Notes: generated by a model from the sequence alone, not told the origin. Shown: positions 17,080 through 27,200, numbered from the stretch's first letter. The stretch: DNA of 64,000 nt from Leifsonia aquatica (GCF_014190775.1 NZ_JACHVP010000001.1:558001-622000), one strand, 5' to 3'. Numbers and translations: made by a program.

Positions 17080-19278
17080 GTGACTGATGTCGAACTCCAC
17101 GCCGGGGGCGTGGATACCAGCGACCTGACCTCGCTCAAGGTGGCGGAGCTCCAGGCTCTCGCCTCCCAGCTCGGCCTCCAGGGCGCAAGCAAGCTTCGCA
17201 AGGGCGAGCTCGTCGAGGCGATCGCGGCCGCCCGCGCCGCCACCCTGCCGGAGGTCGCGGTCGAGTCCGCCGCCCCGGTCGAGGTGGTCGCGGAGACCGT
17301 GCCCGCCCAGCAGCCGGCCGCCGACCACGCGACCGCCGCCTCCCAGGTGCTCATCGAGCCGCTCATCGCGGAGCCGGCCGCCGCCGAGTCGGTCGAGCCC
17401 GCCTCCCAGACCGCCGCCGCGGACGCCGCGCCCGCCGGTCAGCAGGCGCAGGAGCCGCGTCGTCGCGGCTCGCGTCGCGCCTCCAGCCCGGACGGCACGA
17501 GCCTGAACGCCGCCGGACACGTCAACTCCGGCGAGACCGGTGTCGAGTCGCTCATCCCGGACGTCGACGCCCTCCTCGACTCCGCCCTCGCCTCGCGCGA
17601 GCAGGCGCAGCGCGACGGCCAGGGCGGCGGACGCCGTCGCCGTGGCCGTGGCCAGGGCGCCCAGCAGGAGCAGAACGGCGAGCAGCTGCAGCAGCCGGCC
17701 GAGCAGGGCCGTGAGGCCGAGGCCGCGCAGACCGCTCCCGCCGACCAGGGCGACGCGCAGCCGGCCGAGGGCGAGCAGCAGTCCCGCTCGGGCCGCCGCA
17801 ACCGCAACCGCAACAAGAACGGCCAGAACCAGAACGGCCAGGGCCAGAACGGTCAGAACCAGAACGGCCAGGGCAACCAGGCCAACCAGGGCGACCGTCA
17901 GCAGGGTCAGCCCAAGGACCTCCAGGGCGGCGACGAGCAGAAGCAGGGCGACCGCCAGCAGGGCGACCGCCAGCAGAACCGCGGCCAGCAGCAGCTGGAC
18001 GCCGAGGGCGAGCGCTCCGGCCGTTACCGCGACCGCAACCGCAAGCGCCGCGGCGGCCCCGGCGACGAGTTCGAGCCCGAGCTCGCCGACGACGACGTGC
18101 TGCTGCCCGTCGCGGGCATCCTGGACGTGCTCGACAACTACGCGTTCGTCCGCACGACCGGGTACCTCCCGGGTGCGAGCGACGTCTACGTCTCCCTCGG
18201 CCAGGTCAAGAAGTACAACCTGCGCAAGGGCGACGCCGTGGTCGGCGCCATCCGCCAGCCGCGCGAGGGCGAGAACAACAGCCGCCAGAAGTACAACGCG
18301 CTGGTGAAGGTCGACTCCATCAACGGCCAGACGGTGGAGGAGGCGGCCAGCCGCGTCGAGTTCGGCAAGCTGACCCCGCTCTACCCGCAGGAGCGCCTGC
18401 GTCTGGAGACCGAGCCCACCAAGGTCACCCAGCGGATCATCGACCTGGTCGCCCCGATCGGCAAGGGCCAGCGCGGTCTCATCGTCGCGCCCCCGAAGGC
18501 CGGCAAGACCATCGTGATGCAGCAGATCGCCAACGCGATCACCACGAACAACCCTGAGGTGCACCTCATGGTCGTCCTGGTGGACGAGCGTCCCGAAGAG
18601 GTCACCGACATGCAGCGCACGGTGAAGGGCGAGGTCATCGCCTCCACCTTCGACCGCCCCGCCGAGGACCACACCACCGTCGCCGAGCTCGCCATCGAGC
18701 GTGCCAAGCGCCTGGTGGAGCTGGGCCACGACGTGGTCGTGCTGCTCGACTCCATCACCCGCCTGGGCCGCGCGTACAACCTGACCGCTCCGGCGTCGGG
18801 GCGCATCCTGTCCGGCGGCGTGGACGCGGCGGCGCTGTACCCGCCGAAGCGCTTCTTCGGCGCCGCCCGCAACATCGAGCACGGCGGCTCGCTGACCATC
18901 CTCGCCTCGGCGCTGGTCGAGACCGGCTCCAAGATGGACGAGGTGATCTTCGAGGAGTTCAAGGGCACCGGCAACATGGAGCTCCGCCTGTCGCGCCAGC
19001 TGGCCGACAAGCGCATCTTCCCCGCGGTCGACGTCAACGCCTCCGGCACCCGCCGCGAGGAGATGCTGATGGCGCAGGACGAGGTCAAGGTCACCTGGAA
19101 GCTGCGCCGCGCCCTCGCCGGGCTCGACCAGCAGCAGGCCCTCGAGATGGTCCTCGGCCGCCTCAAGGAGACCTCGAGCAACGTCGAGTTCCTGATGCAG
19201 GTGCAGAAGTCGATGCCGCAGCCGACCAACGGCCACGGCACCGCCCACTCGCACGGTCACGAGAACGACCACCGCTAG
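17080..19278 (+). CDS. rho: Transcription termination factor Rho
   Basis: This 732-residue hexameric RNA-dependent ATPase ends untranslated transcripts. The N-terminal SAP-like helical part ([17 protein letters not shown]) is followed by a disordered insertion of about 250 residues. That insertion starts Ala/Pro/Glu-rich and becomes a Gln/Asn/Gly/Arg low-complexity tract. Then come the RNA-binding CSD ([12 protein letters not shown]), the Walker A motif APPKAGKT at about 470-477, and [13 protein letters not shown] as Walker B. The insertion is typical of high-GC actinobacteria, but its NQG-repeat richness is striking. Start GTG 17080 with GGGAAAGGA about 10 nt upstream. Confidence 0.96.
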   Translation: MTDVELHAGGVDTSDLTSLKVAELQALASQLGLQGASKLRKGELVEAIAAARAATLPEVAVESAAPVEVVAETVPAQQPAADHATAASQVLIEPLIAEPAAAESVEPASQTAAADAAPAGQQAQEPRRRGSRRASSPDGTSLNAAGHVNSGETGVESLIPDVDALLDSALASREQAQRDGQGGGRRRRGRGQGAQQEQNGEQLQQPAEQGREAEAAQTAPADQGDAQPAEGEQQSRSGRRNRNRNKNGQNQNGQGQNGQNQNGQGNQANQGDRQQGQPKDLQGGDEQKQGDRQQGDRQQNRGQQQLDAEGERSGRYRDRNRKRRGGPGDEFEPELADDDVLLPVAGILDVLDNYAFVRTTGYLPGASDVYVSLGQVKKYNLRKGDAVVGAIRQPREGENNSRQKYNALVKVDSINGQTVEEAASRVEFGKLTPLYPQERLRLETEPTKVTQRIIDLVAPIGKGQRGLIVAPPKAGKTIVMQQIANAITTNNPEVHLMVVLVDERPEEVTDMQRTVKGEVIASTFDRPAEDHTTVAELAIERAKRLVELGHDVVVLLDSITRLGRAYNLTAPASGRILSGGVDAAALYPPKRFFGAARNIEHGGSLTILASALVETGSKMDEVIFEEFKGTGNMELRLSRQLADKRIFPAVDVNASGTRREEMLMAQDEVKVTWKLRRALAGLDQQQALEMVLGRLKETSSNVEFLMQVQKSMPQPTNGHGTAHSHGHENDHR

Positions 19279-19286
19279 CTGAGAGA

Positions 19287-19329
19287 GTGCCCGTCCGTCA
19301 CGCCGCGCGCGTGCCGGGCGGGCACTTTT
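19287..19329 (+). terminator. Rho-gene intrinsic terminator
   Basis: GTGCCCGTCCG (19287-19297) pairs with CGGGCGGGCAC (19315-19325), 11 bp including one U-G wobble, with a 17-nt GC-rich loop followed by TTTT. It stands between rho and prfA. Confidence 0.8.
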
Positions 19330-19333
19330 CCGT

Positions 19334-19356
19334 TCCCGGACCTCGACGGTCCGGGA
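19334..19356 (+). promoter_or_regulatory. Second hairpin in the prfA leader
   Basis: TCCCGGACC (19334-19342) and GGTCCGGGA (19348-19356) form a perfect 9-bp stem with a TCGAC loop, only 5 nt after the rho terminator and 25 nt before the prfA ATG. No T-run follows, so it is more likely an mRNA leader structure or operator than a terminator. Confidence 0.45.
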
Positions 19357-19381
19357 TCCCACCCGCGAGAAAGCAGTCCCC

Positions 19382-20458
19382 ATGTTCGAATCCGTGAACA
19401 GCCTCATCGCCGAGCACGACGACCTCCAGCAGCAGCTCTCCGACCCGGAGCTGCACAGCGACCCGGCCCGCTCCAAGAAGGTGAACCGCCGCTACGCCGA
19501 GCTCTCGCGCATCGTCGCCTCGTACAACGAGTGGAAGCAGCTCTCGGACGATCTGGAGGCCGCACGCGAGCTGGCCGCGGAGGACGCCGCGTTCGCCGAG
19601 GAGATCCCCGGCCTCGAGCAGTCCGTGGAGGAGACGGGGGAGAAGCTGCGCCGTCTGCTCATCCCGCGCGACCCCAACGACAGCCGCGACGTGATCATGG
19701 AGATCAAGATGGGCGAGGGCGGCGCGGAGTCCGCGCTCTTCGCCGGCGACCTGCTGCGGATGTACCTGCACTACGCCGACTCCAAGCGGTGGAAGGCCGA
19801 GATCATCGAGCAGACCTCGAGCGACCTGGGCGGCATCAAGGATGTCCAGGTGGCGTTCAAGGGTTCGTCCAGCGACCCGGCCGAGGGCGTGTGGGCGCAC
19901 CTGAAGTACGAGGGCGGCGTGCACCGCGTGCAGCGCGTGCCGGCGACCGAGTCGCAGGGGCGCATCCACACCTCCGCCGCGGGCGTGCTGGTGTTCCCCG
20001 AGGTGGATGAGCCGGAGGAGGTCGACATCAACCCGAACGACCTCAAGATCGACGTGTTCCGGTCGTCGGGCCCCGGCGGCCAGTCGGTCAACACGACCGA
20101 CTCCGCGGTGCGGATCACGCACGTGCCGACCGGGATCGTCGTCTCGATGCAGAACGAGAAGAGCCAGCTGCAGAACCGCGAGGCGGCGATGCGCGTGCTG
20201 CGCGCCCGCCTGCTCGCGAAGCAGCAGGAGGAGGCGGACGCCGAGGCCGCGGAGTTCCGCAAGGGGCAGATCCGCACGATGGACCGCTCGGAGCGCATCC
20301 GCACGTACAACTTCCCCGAGAACCGCATCGCGGACCACCGCACCGGCTACAAGGCGTACAACCTCGACGCCGTTATGAACGGCGCGCTCGAGCCCGTCAT
20401 CGAGTCGAACATCCTCGCCGACGAAGAGGCGCGCCTCGCCGACCTCGGCAACGAGTAA
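19382..20458 (+). CDS. prfA: Peptide chain release factor 1
   Basis: This 358-residue factor releases peptides at UAA/UAG. The stop-codon-reading PxT motif is PAT in [14 protein letters not shown], and the hydrolytic GGQ is at residues 232-234 ([11 protein letters not shown]). Its glutamine is the methylation target of PrmC, which is encoded nearby at 22175. The final helices carry the usual [16 protein letters not shown]. Length is normal. Ribosome-binding sequence is weak (GAGAAAG). Confidence 0.97.
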   Translation: MFESVNSLIAEHDDLQQQLSDPELHSDPARSKKVNRRYAELSRIVASYNEWKQLSDDLEAARELAAEDAAFAEEIPGLEQSVEETGEKLRRLLIPRDPNDSRDVIMEIKMGEGGAESALFAGDLLRMYLHYADSKRWKAEIIEQTSSDLGGIKDVQVAFKGSSSDPAEGVWAHLKYEGGVHRVQRVPATESQGRIHTSAAGVLVFPEVDEPEEVDINPNDLKIDVFRSSGPGGQSVNTTDSAVRITHVPTGIVVSMQNEKSQLQNREAAMRVLRARLLAKQQEEADAEAAEFRKGQIRTMDRSERIRTYNFPENRIADHRTGYKAYNLDAVMNGALEPVIESNILADEEARLADLGNE

Positions 20459-20523
20459 CCGCCGAGTACGCAGAAACTCCGGCTGAAACCGGCGAGCACG
20501 CAGAGAATCTGCGTACTCGGCGG
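20459..20523. terminator. Perfect 16-bp inverted repeat between prfA and cysE
   Basis: CCGCCGAGTACGCAGA (20459-20474) is exactly repeated inverted at 20508-20523, starting on the base after the prfA stop and ending 5 nt before the convergent cysE stop. The loop itself contains CGAGCACGCAGA, a variant of the left arm that can pair alternatively with the right arm. No T-run. It is probably a bidirectional terminator or a member of a palindromic repeat family. Confidence 0.65.
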
Positions 20524-20527
20524 TTCG

Positions 20528-21082
20528 TCAGATGTAGAGGGCGGGGTCGAGCCAGTCGTCGCCGGCGATCTGCTCGTGGCCCGAGCGCGGACGAGCGCGA
20601 GCGGGGACGCCGGTGAGCACCGAGTCCGGCTCGGCGTCCTTCGTGACGACCGCGTTCGCGCCGATCACCGTGCGCTCGCCGATCGTGATGGCGCCGAGCA
20701 CCTTCGCGCCCGCTCCGACGATCACGCCGTCGTGGATGGTGGGGTGCCGCTTGCCGTGCCCGCTCCCGCGACCGCCGAGCGTGACGCCGTGGTAGATCAT
20801 CACGTCGTCGCCGATCCAGGTGGTCTCGCCGATGACGACGCCCATCCCGTGGTCGATGAAGAACCGGCGGCCGATGTGCGCGCCGGGGTGGATCTCGATC
20901 CCGGTGAGGAACCGGGCGGCCTGCGAGAGGAGGCGGGCGGGCGTCCGCAGCCCGCCCCGCCACATCCGGTGCGCGACCCGGTACGCCCAGACCGCGTGGA
21001 GCCCCGAGTACGCCAGTGCGACCTCGGTGGTGTTCCGTGCGGCCGGGTCGTGCCGGCGTGCGTTGCGGATGTCCTCCCGCAT
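20528..21082 (-). CDS. cysE: Serine O-acetyltransferase (EpsC/CysE type)
   Basis: This 184-residue left-handed beta-helix acyltransferase makes O-acetylserine from serine and acetyl-CoA, the substrate of the CysK encoded just upstream. [31 protein letters not shown] and GVTLGG show the hexapeptide repeats and the catalytic Asp/His. It is the short form lacking most of the E. coli N-terminal domain. Start ATG 21082, 17 nt after the cysK stop. The two genes form a cysteine-synthesis operon inserted between prfA and prmC. Confidence 0.93.
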   Translation of the reverse strand: MREDIRNARRHDPAARNTTEVALAYSGLHAVWAYRVAHRMWRGGLRTPARLLSQAARFLTGIEIHPGAHIGRRFFIDHGMGVVIGETTWIGDDVMIYHGVTLGGRGSGHGKRHPTIHDGVIVGAGAKVLGAITIGERTVIGANAVVTKDAEPDSVLTGVPARARPRSGHEQIAGDDWLDPALYI

Positions 21083-21099
21083 GCGTCCGAAGGGCAACG

Positions 21100-22050
<951 letters not shown>

Positions 22051-22069
22051 GGCCTCTTCCTCGTGGCGG

Positions 22070-22098
22070 AGAGTGGACGGGGAGCGTGTCCCACTCTA
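22070..22098 (-). promoter_or_regulatory. cysK promoter with inverted repeat
   Basis: On the minus strand TAGAGT (22098 down to 22093) is a -10-like box about 45 nt before the cysK ATG. AGAGTGG at 22070-22076 and CCACTCT at 22091-22097 form a 7-bp inverted repeat that covers it, a plausible repressor site for sulfur control. No regulator is identified. Confidence 0.35.
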
Positions 22099-22174
22099 AT
22101 CCGCGTCGCTGTCGCCGGGACCACTGTGACGGCGCGGGATGGGCGGTCGCCGATGAGGATAGGCTCGGTGGGCC

Positions 22175-23077
22175 ATGCCTCCCGAGACCCCTGCCGCCGA
22201 CCGCCCGGACGCGTCCGCGGCGCCCACCGTCCGCTCCCTGCTCGAACGCACTGTGACGGTGCTCGCCGCCGCAGGTGTGCCCGACCCGGAGGTCGACGCC
22301 GAGCTGCTCGTCGGCCACGTGCTCGGGGTGAGCCGGGGGCGGGTGCAGGCCCTCACCGTGATGGGTTCGTCCGTGGAGGTGCAGGAGGCCGAGCGCGTCC
22401 GGGAGCTGACCGAGCGTCGTGCCGCCCGGGAGCCGCTGCAGCACATCACCGGACGTGCGGCGTTCCGTTCACTGGAGCTCGCCGTCGGCCCCGGCGTCTT
22501 CGTGCCGCGCCCCGAGACCGAGCAGGTGGCGCAGTTCGCGATCGACGCGCTGCGTTCCGTGCCCTCGGCCGAGCCGATCGCCGTCGACCTCGGCACGGGG
22601 AGCGGCGCGATCGCGCTCGCCCTCGCGACGGAGGTGCCGCACGCGCGCGTGTTCGCCGTCGAGAACTCGCCCGAGGCGTTCATCTGGACGCGGCGCAACG
22701 TCGACGAGACGGGCGCGACGAACATCCGACCGGTGTTCATCGATCTGGCCGACGCCCTGCCCGAGCTCGACGGCACGGTGGACGTCGTCATCTCCAACCC
22801 GCCCTACGTGCCGGATGCGGCCATCCCGCGCGACCCGGAGGTGCGGCTGTTCGATCCGGCGGCCGCTCTTTACGGCGGGGAGGACGGCCTGGATGTCGTG
22901 CGAGTGATCTCCCGCGTGGCCCAGCGGCTGCTCCACCCCGGCGGCACCCTGGTGCTGGAGCACGGTGAGCTGCAGGGCGCCGCCATCCGGGCGCTCCTCA
23001 CCGCCGACGGCTGGCGGGCGGCCGCGACGCATCGCGACCTGACCACGCGCGACCGGGCGACGATCGCGCTGCGCTGA
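22175..23077 (+). CDS. prmC: Release factor glutamine methyltransferase PrmC
   Basis: This 300-residue enzyme methylates the glutamine of the GGQ motif in RF1/RF2. An N-terminal helical domain ([17 protein letters not shown]) precedes the SAM-binding motif [13 protein letters not shown] and the catalytic NPPY at residues 208-211. It belongs with prfA functionally, though cysK-cysE now lie between them. TAGGCT at 22160-22165 is a likely -10, 9 nt before the ATG, with no Shine-Dalgarno. It is convergent with the tetR gene that ends at 23105. Confidence 0.95.
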   Translation: MPPETPAADRPDASAAPTVRSLLERTVTVLAAAGVPDPEVDAELLVGHVLGVSRGRVQALTVMGSSVEVQEAERVRELTERRAAREPLQHITGRAAFRSLELAVGPGVFVPRPETEQVAQFAIDALRSVPSAEPIAVDLGTGSGAIALALATEVPHARVFAVENSPEAFIWTRRNVDETGATNIRPVFIDLADALPELDGTVDVVISNPPYVPDAAIPRDPEVRLFDPAAALYGGEDGLDVVRVISRVAQRLLHPGGTLVLEHGELQGAAIRALLTADGWRAAATHRDLTTRDRATIALR

Positions 23078-23104
23078 GACCGCGGTTCAGCTCCGCGTCG
23101 GCGC

Positions 23105-24067
23105 TCAGCGTCCGCGCCGCTCGGCCTCCCTGGCCGCCTTCTCGGCTTCGCGCTGCGCACGCTCGCGGGCCCGCTCGATGGCCTCCCGCTCCCGCTTGCG
23201 CGCCTCCCGCAGCGCCTTCTCGGCCTCGCGGCGCAGCTTGGTCGCCTCCCGGACCGCCTTGTCGTTCGGGATCTCCTCGGGGCGCGGCTCGGCGGCGGTG
23301 ATCGGCTCGCCGGACGCGCGCGCGGCGACGTAGCGCTCGATGCCGTCCAGGATCCGCTCGAGGCCGAACGCGAAGTCATCCTGGCCGTCCTCGCCGTCCT
23401 CCGTGTACGCGCCCGAGCGGATGAGCGGTGCGAGATCGGGGAACCGCTCCGGCGTGACCAATTCGCCGAGGGCGGCGGCGAAGGCCTCGCCGTTCTGCGG
23501 GGGAGCGTCGTCGCGGCGGGACAGCCGCAGGTCCCGCTCCACGATGCCGACGGCCCGGGCGTACGACGACAGCAGGAGAGCGACGGACATCTTCTCGGCG
23601 TCCGCGAGCGGCAACCCCCGCATCTCGCGCAGACCCCAGTCGAGCACGGCGAGGTTGTTGGGCATCATCGGGGCGCCGGTGATCGGGATGTCCGGGAACC
23701 ACGGGTGCGCCTCGATGATGTGGATGCTCGCGATCGCCCACTCCCGGAGGCCCTGACGCCAATCCCGTGACGCGTCCGGGTCGGGCTCCGGAGGGATCGG
23801 GACGTCGCAGACGGTGTCCTGCATCAGGGCGAGCACATCGTCCTTGCTGGTGACGTAGCGGTAGAGCGACATGGTCGTGAACCCGAGGTCGCCGGCGATC
23901 CTGCTCATCGACACGGCGCCGAGGCCGTCGGCGTCGGCGATCGCGATCGCGGTCTCCACGATGCGCTCGATGCTCAACTCGCGCTTGGGGCCGCGTTGCG
24001 GTCGTTCGGCGACACCCCAGCTCAGGGCGACGGCGCGGGGGAGCGCATCCTCGACGGCATCGGGCAT
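23105..24067 (-). CDS. TetR-family regulator with charged coiled-coil tail
   Basis: This 320-residue regulator has an N-terminal DNA-binding domain (IVETAIAIADADG, then SMSRIAGDLGFTTMSLYRYV) and a TetR_C-like effector domain to about residue 250. It then carries a tail of about 60 residues made almost only of Arg, Glu, Lys and Ala, predicted to be a continuous coiled coil; this is unusual for the family. ATG 24067 has GGAG close by; ATG 24127 would add 20 residues. It is divergent from the ABC-2 exporter genes, with a shared candidate operator, so it probably represses them. Confidence 0.82.
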   Translation of the reverse strand: MPDAVEDALPRAVALSWGVAERPQRGPKRELSIERIVETAIAIADADGLGAVSMSRIAGDLGFTTMSLYRYVTSKDDVLALMQDTVCDVPIPPEPDPDASRDWRQGLREWAIASIHIIEAHPWFPDIPITGAPMMPNNLAVLDWGLREMRGLPLADAEKMSVALLLSSYARAVGIVERDLRLSRRDDAPPQNGEAFAAALGELVTPERFPDLAPLIRSGAYTEDGEDGQDDFAFGLERILDGIERYVAARASGEPITAAEPRPEEIPNDKAVREATKLRREAEKALREARKREREAIERARERAQREAEKAAREAERRGR

Positions 24068-24135
24068 CTGCTCCGCCTTCCTCGCAGCCGGTCCGGGAGG
24101 GATCCGGGATCGGTCGTTGACATCCATCCTAGAAC

Positions 24136-24189
24136 TGTGTATCACTTAAACGAAATCGTATGCAGCATAAACAGTTTGGTTGATACACA
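24136..24189. promoter_or_regulatory. Divergent tetR/ABC operator
   Basis: TGTGTATCA (24136-24144) and TGATACACA (24181-24189) are perfect inverted 9-mers. With the following bases each arm reads TGTGTATCA-N3-AAAC. They flank an AT-rich 36-bp core in an otherwise GC-rich region between the divergent genes, as expected for two TetR half-operators or two sites. Confidence 0.55.
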
Positions 24190-24202
24190 GAAAGGGAGCA
24201 TC

Positions 24203-25084
24203 ATGACGACAGCGGCGATCGAGGTCGAGGGGCTGCGCAAGTCCTTCGGCACGCAGACCGTCCTCGACGGCATCGACCTGCGGGTGGAGGCGGGCAGCGT
24301 CTTCGCCCTGCTCGGCCCGAACGGAGCGGGCAAGACCACGCTCATCTCCATCCTGTCCACGCTCGTCGACCCGGACGGAGGAGTCGCCACCGTCTGCGGG
24401 CACGACGTCGTCGCCGACCGGGAGGGTGTGAAGGAGTCGATCAGTCTGACCGGCCAGTCCGCGGCCGTGGACGGGGTGCTGACGGGGGAGGAGAACCTGC
24501 GCATGATGGCGCGCCTCTCCGGGTTCTCGGCGACGGGGGCGCGGCGACGCGCGAGCGAACTGCTCGAGAGCTTCGACCTGACAGGCGCGGCGCGCAAGCG
24601 CGTGGCGACCTACTCGGGCGGGATGCGCCGCCGGCTCGACCTGGCTCTGAGCCTGGTCGCGACACCCCCGGTGATCTTCCTCGACGAACCCACCACCGGC
24701 CTCGACACCCGCAGCCGCCAGGCGCTGTGGGACATCATCGACGGCCTCGCCCGCGCCGGCACGACCATCCTCCTCACCACGCAGTATCTGGAGGAGGCCG
24801 ACCACCTGGCCGACCGGATCGCGGTGCTCGACCACGGCGTCATCGTGGCCGAGGGGACCGCCGCGGAACTCAAGGCGCTGGTCGGCGGCGAGGTCGTCGA
24901 GCTGCGCGGTCCCGACGACGAGGTGCTCCGCGAGCTGCCGACGGACGGCACGGTCGACGGCCTGCGCGCCGCGATCGAGGAGCTCGACGACCTCGCACTC
25001 CCCGGCGCGTCCATCGGCATCCGCAAGCCGAGCCTCGACGACGCCTTCCTCGCCCTCACCAACCAGAAGGAGGCCGTGCGATGA
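24203..25084 (+). CDS. ABC-2 type exporter, ATP-binding protein
   Basis: This 293-residue DrrA-like ATPase has Walker A GPNGAGKTT at residues 38-46, signature YSGGMRRRLDLA, Walker B VIFLDEPTTGLD and the H-loop-region TTQYLEEAD. The C-terminal extension (about 225-293) is the DrrA type that contacts the permease. It energises export of a drug-like compound through the permease encoded next. AAAGGGAG precedes the ATG. It overlaps the permease gene by 4 nt. Control by the divergent TetR protein is likely. Confidence 0.92.
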   Translation: MTTAAIEVEGLRKSFGTQTVLDGIDLRVEAGSVFALLGPNGAGKTTLISILSTLVDPDGGVATVCGHDVVADREGVKESISLTGQSAAVDGVLTGEENLRMMARLSGFSATGARRRASELLESFDLTGAARKRVATYSGGMRRRLDLALSLVATPPVIFLDEPTTGLDTRSRQALWDIIDGLARAGTTILLTTQYLEEADHLADRIAVLDHGVIVAEGTAAELKALVGGEVVELRGPDDEVLRELPTDGTVDGLRAAIEELDDLALPGASIGIRKPSLDDAFLALTNQKEAVR

Positions 25085-25869
25085 CCGCCCTCGCACCCAC
25101 CCGCACCACCGTCACCCCGCTGACGAGCACCCTCGTCTTCATCGGGCGCAGCATCCGCCATTCGCTGCGCAACGTTGAGGCCCTCACCATGGCGATCGTC
25201 CTGCCGGTGATGCTCATGCTGCTCTTCACGTTCGTCTTCGGCGGCGCGCTCGACAGCGGCGGAGGCTACGTCGACTACGTCGTCCCCGGCATCATCCTGC
25301 TGTGCGCCGGCTTCGGGGCGTCGAGCACCGCCGTCGACATCGCGCAGGACATGAGCGACGGCATCGTCGACCGCTTCCGGACCATGCCGCTCCGCTCCCG
25401 GGGTGTGGTCACCGGGCACGTCGTGGCGAGTCTGCTGCGCAACCTCGTCGCGACCGGCGTCGTGATCGCGGTCGCGCTCCTGGTCGGGTTCCGGCCGACG
25501 GCGAACGTGCTCGAGTGGGTCGCGGCGCTCGCCGTCGTCGCCCTCTTCATCCTCGCGATCACCTGGCTCTACGCCGGGATCGGTATCGCCGCGAAGAACC
25601 CGACGTCCGCCTCCGGTTACGGGTTCGCGCTGCTCTTCCTGCCGTACCTGTCGAGCGCGTTCGTCCCGACCGACACGATGCCCCAGTGGCTGCAGTGGAT
25701 CGCGCAGAACCAGCCGATCACGCCGATCATCGAGACGATCCGTGCGTTCCTGTTCGGCGACGACCCGGGCTCGGAACTGTGGTGGGCGCTGGGGTGGTGC
25801 GCACTCATCATCGCGGGCGCCTACGTCTGGGCGGCGTGGCTGTTCCGGCGCAAGGCGGGGCGGCGCTGA
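25081..25869 (+). CDS. ABC-2 type exporter, permease
   Basis: This 262-residue integral membrane protein of the ABC-2/DrrB family has about six hydrophobic segments. One starts at AIVLPVMLMLLFTFVFGG and the last is ALGWCALIIAGAYVWAAWLF. Family features are VVPGIILLCAGFGASS and DRFRTMPLRSRGVV. The LPYLSSAFVPTDTMPQWLQW region is the classic C-terminal loop. With the overlapping ATPase gene it forms an efflux pump, probably for a drug or secondary metabolite; the substrate is unknown. Confidence 0.9.
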   Translation: MTALAPTRTTVTPLTSTLVFIGRSIRHSLRNVEALTMAIVLPVMLMLLFTFVFGGALDSGGGYVDYVVPGIILLCAGFGASSTAVDIAQDMSDGIVDRFRTMPLRSRGVVTGHVVASLLRNLVATGVVIAVALLVGFRPTANVLEWVAALAVVALFILAITWLYAGIGIAAKNPTSASGYGFALLFLPYLSSAFVPTDTMPQWLQWIAQNQPITPIIETIRAFLFGDDPGSELWWALGWCALIIAGAYVWAAWLFRRKAGRR

Positions 25870-25888
25870 GCCGGGAGACTCCGAGGGA

Positions 25889-26500
25889 TCAGGCGACCAG
25901 CTCGCCGGCCTGCTCGACCGCGTCGAGCAGGCCGTCCGGCGTGCGGAAGAGGTGCGCGTGGATCCCCAGGGCGGCCGCCGACTCCACGTTCTCCACCATG
26001 TCGTCCGCGAAGAACGTCTCCCCGGGCTCCGCGCCGTACCGCTCGAGCACGCGCTCGTACACCACCGGGTCGGGCTTGCGCGCGCCGTAGTCGGACGAGG
26101 CGCGCAGGTGCTCGACCCCGAGGATGGGGACGAGCTCGGGGGCGAGGCGGGTCAGCCGGCGGGCGACGAGGGGGCCGTTGTTGGTCAGGAGGGTGGCCGT
26201 GCCGAGATCCTGGGCGCGTTCGACAGCGCGCAGCGAGGTCGGCCAGGGCGTCATCGCGTCGCCGCGGATGCGGAGGAAGTCCTCTTCGCTCACGGGGACG
26301 CGCAGCGCCGCCCGGAGCGCGTCCAGGTACTCCACCTCGTCGGCGAAAGCCCCGGCCTCCGCCGCCCACTCGCCGTCGCGATGCCACCACCGTTCGCGCA
26401 GCTCGGCGAGGCTGAGCCCCGTGAGCTGCGACATCCCGGCCATGCGCCGCCGCCAGTCGTACTCGTAGAGCACGTTGTCCATGTCGAAGACGAACAGCAC
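25889..26500 (-). CDS. HAD-family hydrolase, second of a tandem pair
   Basis: This 203-residue HAD-IA phosphatase-like protein has motif I DMDNVLYEYD near residues 6-15, motif II LLTNNG, motif III Lys in GARKPDP and motif IV FADDMVENV. The cap is a helical C1 type. The start is GTG, 3 nt after the stop of a paralogous HAD gene. The LYxYD sequence after the nucleophile Asp is shared by both copies. The substrate, perhaps a nucleotide or sugar phosphate, is not identifiable. Confidence 0.85.
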   Translation of the reverse strand: MLFVFDMDNVLYEYDWRRRMAGMSQLTGLSLAELRERWWHRDGEWAAEAGAFADEVEYLDALRAALRVPVSEEDFLRIRGDAMTPWPTSLRAVERAQDLGTATLLTNNGPLVARRLTRLAPELVPILGVEHLRASSDYGARKPDPVVYERVLERYGAEPGETFFADDMVENVESAAALGIHAHLFRTPDGLLDAVEQAGELVA

Positions 26501-26503
26501 CGC

Positions 26504-27136
26504 TCAGTGCCCCCGCTCTGCGAAGGCGTGGATGGCGTCGAGCAGCGCGTCCGTGTCGAACGAGCCGTCCTCCCGCTTGGTGAAGTGGTGGGCGTGCATC
26601 CCCGCTTCGCGAGCACCCTCGACGTTCGGGAGGGAGTCGTCGAAGAGGATGGCGTTCTGCGGCTCGACGCCGAACCGGCCGAGGGCGCGGGTGTAGATGC
26701 GCCGTTCCGGCTTGCGCGCGCCGAGCACGGCGGAGACCAGGTCGTTGTTCTGCAGCACGTCGACGATCTCCGGCGTGAGCACCGGCAGCGAGTCCTTGAA
26801 CGGGATGGGGTTGTTCGACAGCAGCGACACCGTGCCGAGCGTCGCCGCCTCGTGCAGAGCCGCGATCGAGCCGGGGATGGGGGTCATGGCGGCCTTGCGG
26901 GCGTCCTGCCACTGGGGGAGGGTGAGGCGCGCCCCCGTCACGTCGGCAAACGCCTCGAGGTACTCCTCGCTGGTCGAGTACTCGCCGATCTCGGCGGCGC
27001 GCTCGTGCCCTCCTGCCCACCAGGTGGAGGCCAATCGGTACTGACTCACGCCGCTCAGCTCGGCCAGCCGGGGGAGCCGCCGGTGGAAGTCGTAGTCGTA
27101 GAGCGTCTTGTCGCAGTCGAAGAAGTAGACGTCCAT
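26504..27136 (-). CDS. HAD-family hydrolase, first of a tandem pair
   Basis: This 210-residue protein has motif I DCDKTLYDYD near residues 7-16, motif II LLSNNP, motif III in GARKPE and motif IV LFDDSLPNVEGA. It is clearly paralogous to the following gene (same LYxYD, LxxNN and GARKP motifs), implying a local duplication followed by divergence. ATG 27136 is chosen because upstream codons run into the divergent tsaC promoter. The pair resembles pyrimidine 5'-nucleotidase-like HADs, but the substrate is unknown. Confidence 0.83.
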   Translation of the reverse strand: MDVYFFDCDKTLYDYDFHRRLPRLAELSGVSQYRLASTWWAGGHERAAEIGEYSTSEEYLEAFADVTGARLTLPQWQDARKAAMTPIPGSIAALHEAATLGTVSLLSNNPIPFKDSLPVLTPEIVDVLQNNDLVSAVLGARKPERRIYTRALGRFGVEPQNAILFDDSLPNVEGAREAGMHAHHFTKREDGSFDTDALLDAIHAFAERGH

Positions 27137-27200
27137 CCGTACCAGTATCGACCGTGAACGCAGGGAACCTTGCAGCGGCTCAACTATCATGGGTGCCGTC

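Noticed and set aside
17820..18000. Tandem repeats suggesting a CRISPR or VNTR array
   Set aside because: The repeats are in frame inside the Rho insertion and encode an Asn/Gln/Gly tract; there are no spacers of constant length.
17077..19476. A 799-codon open frame antisense to rho
   Set aside because: It mirrors the rho codons, has no family features and no ribosome-binding site.
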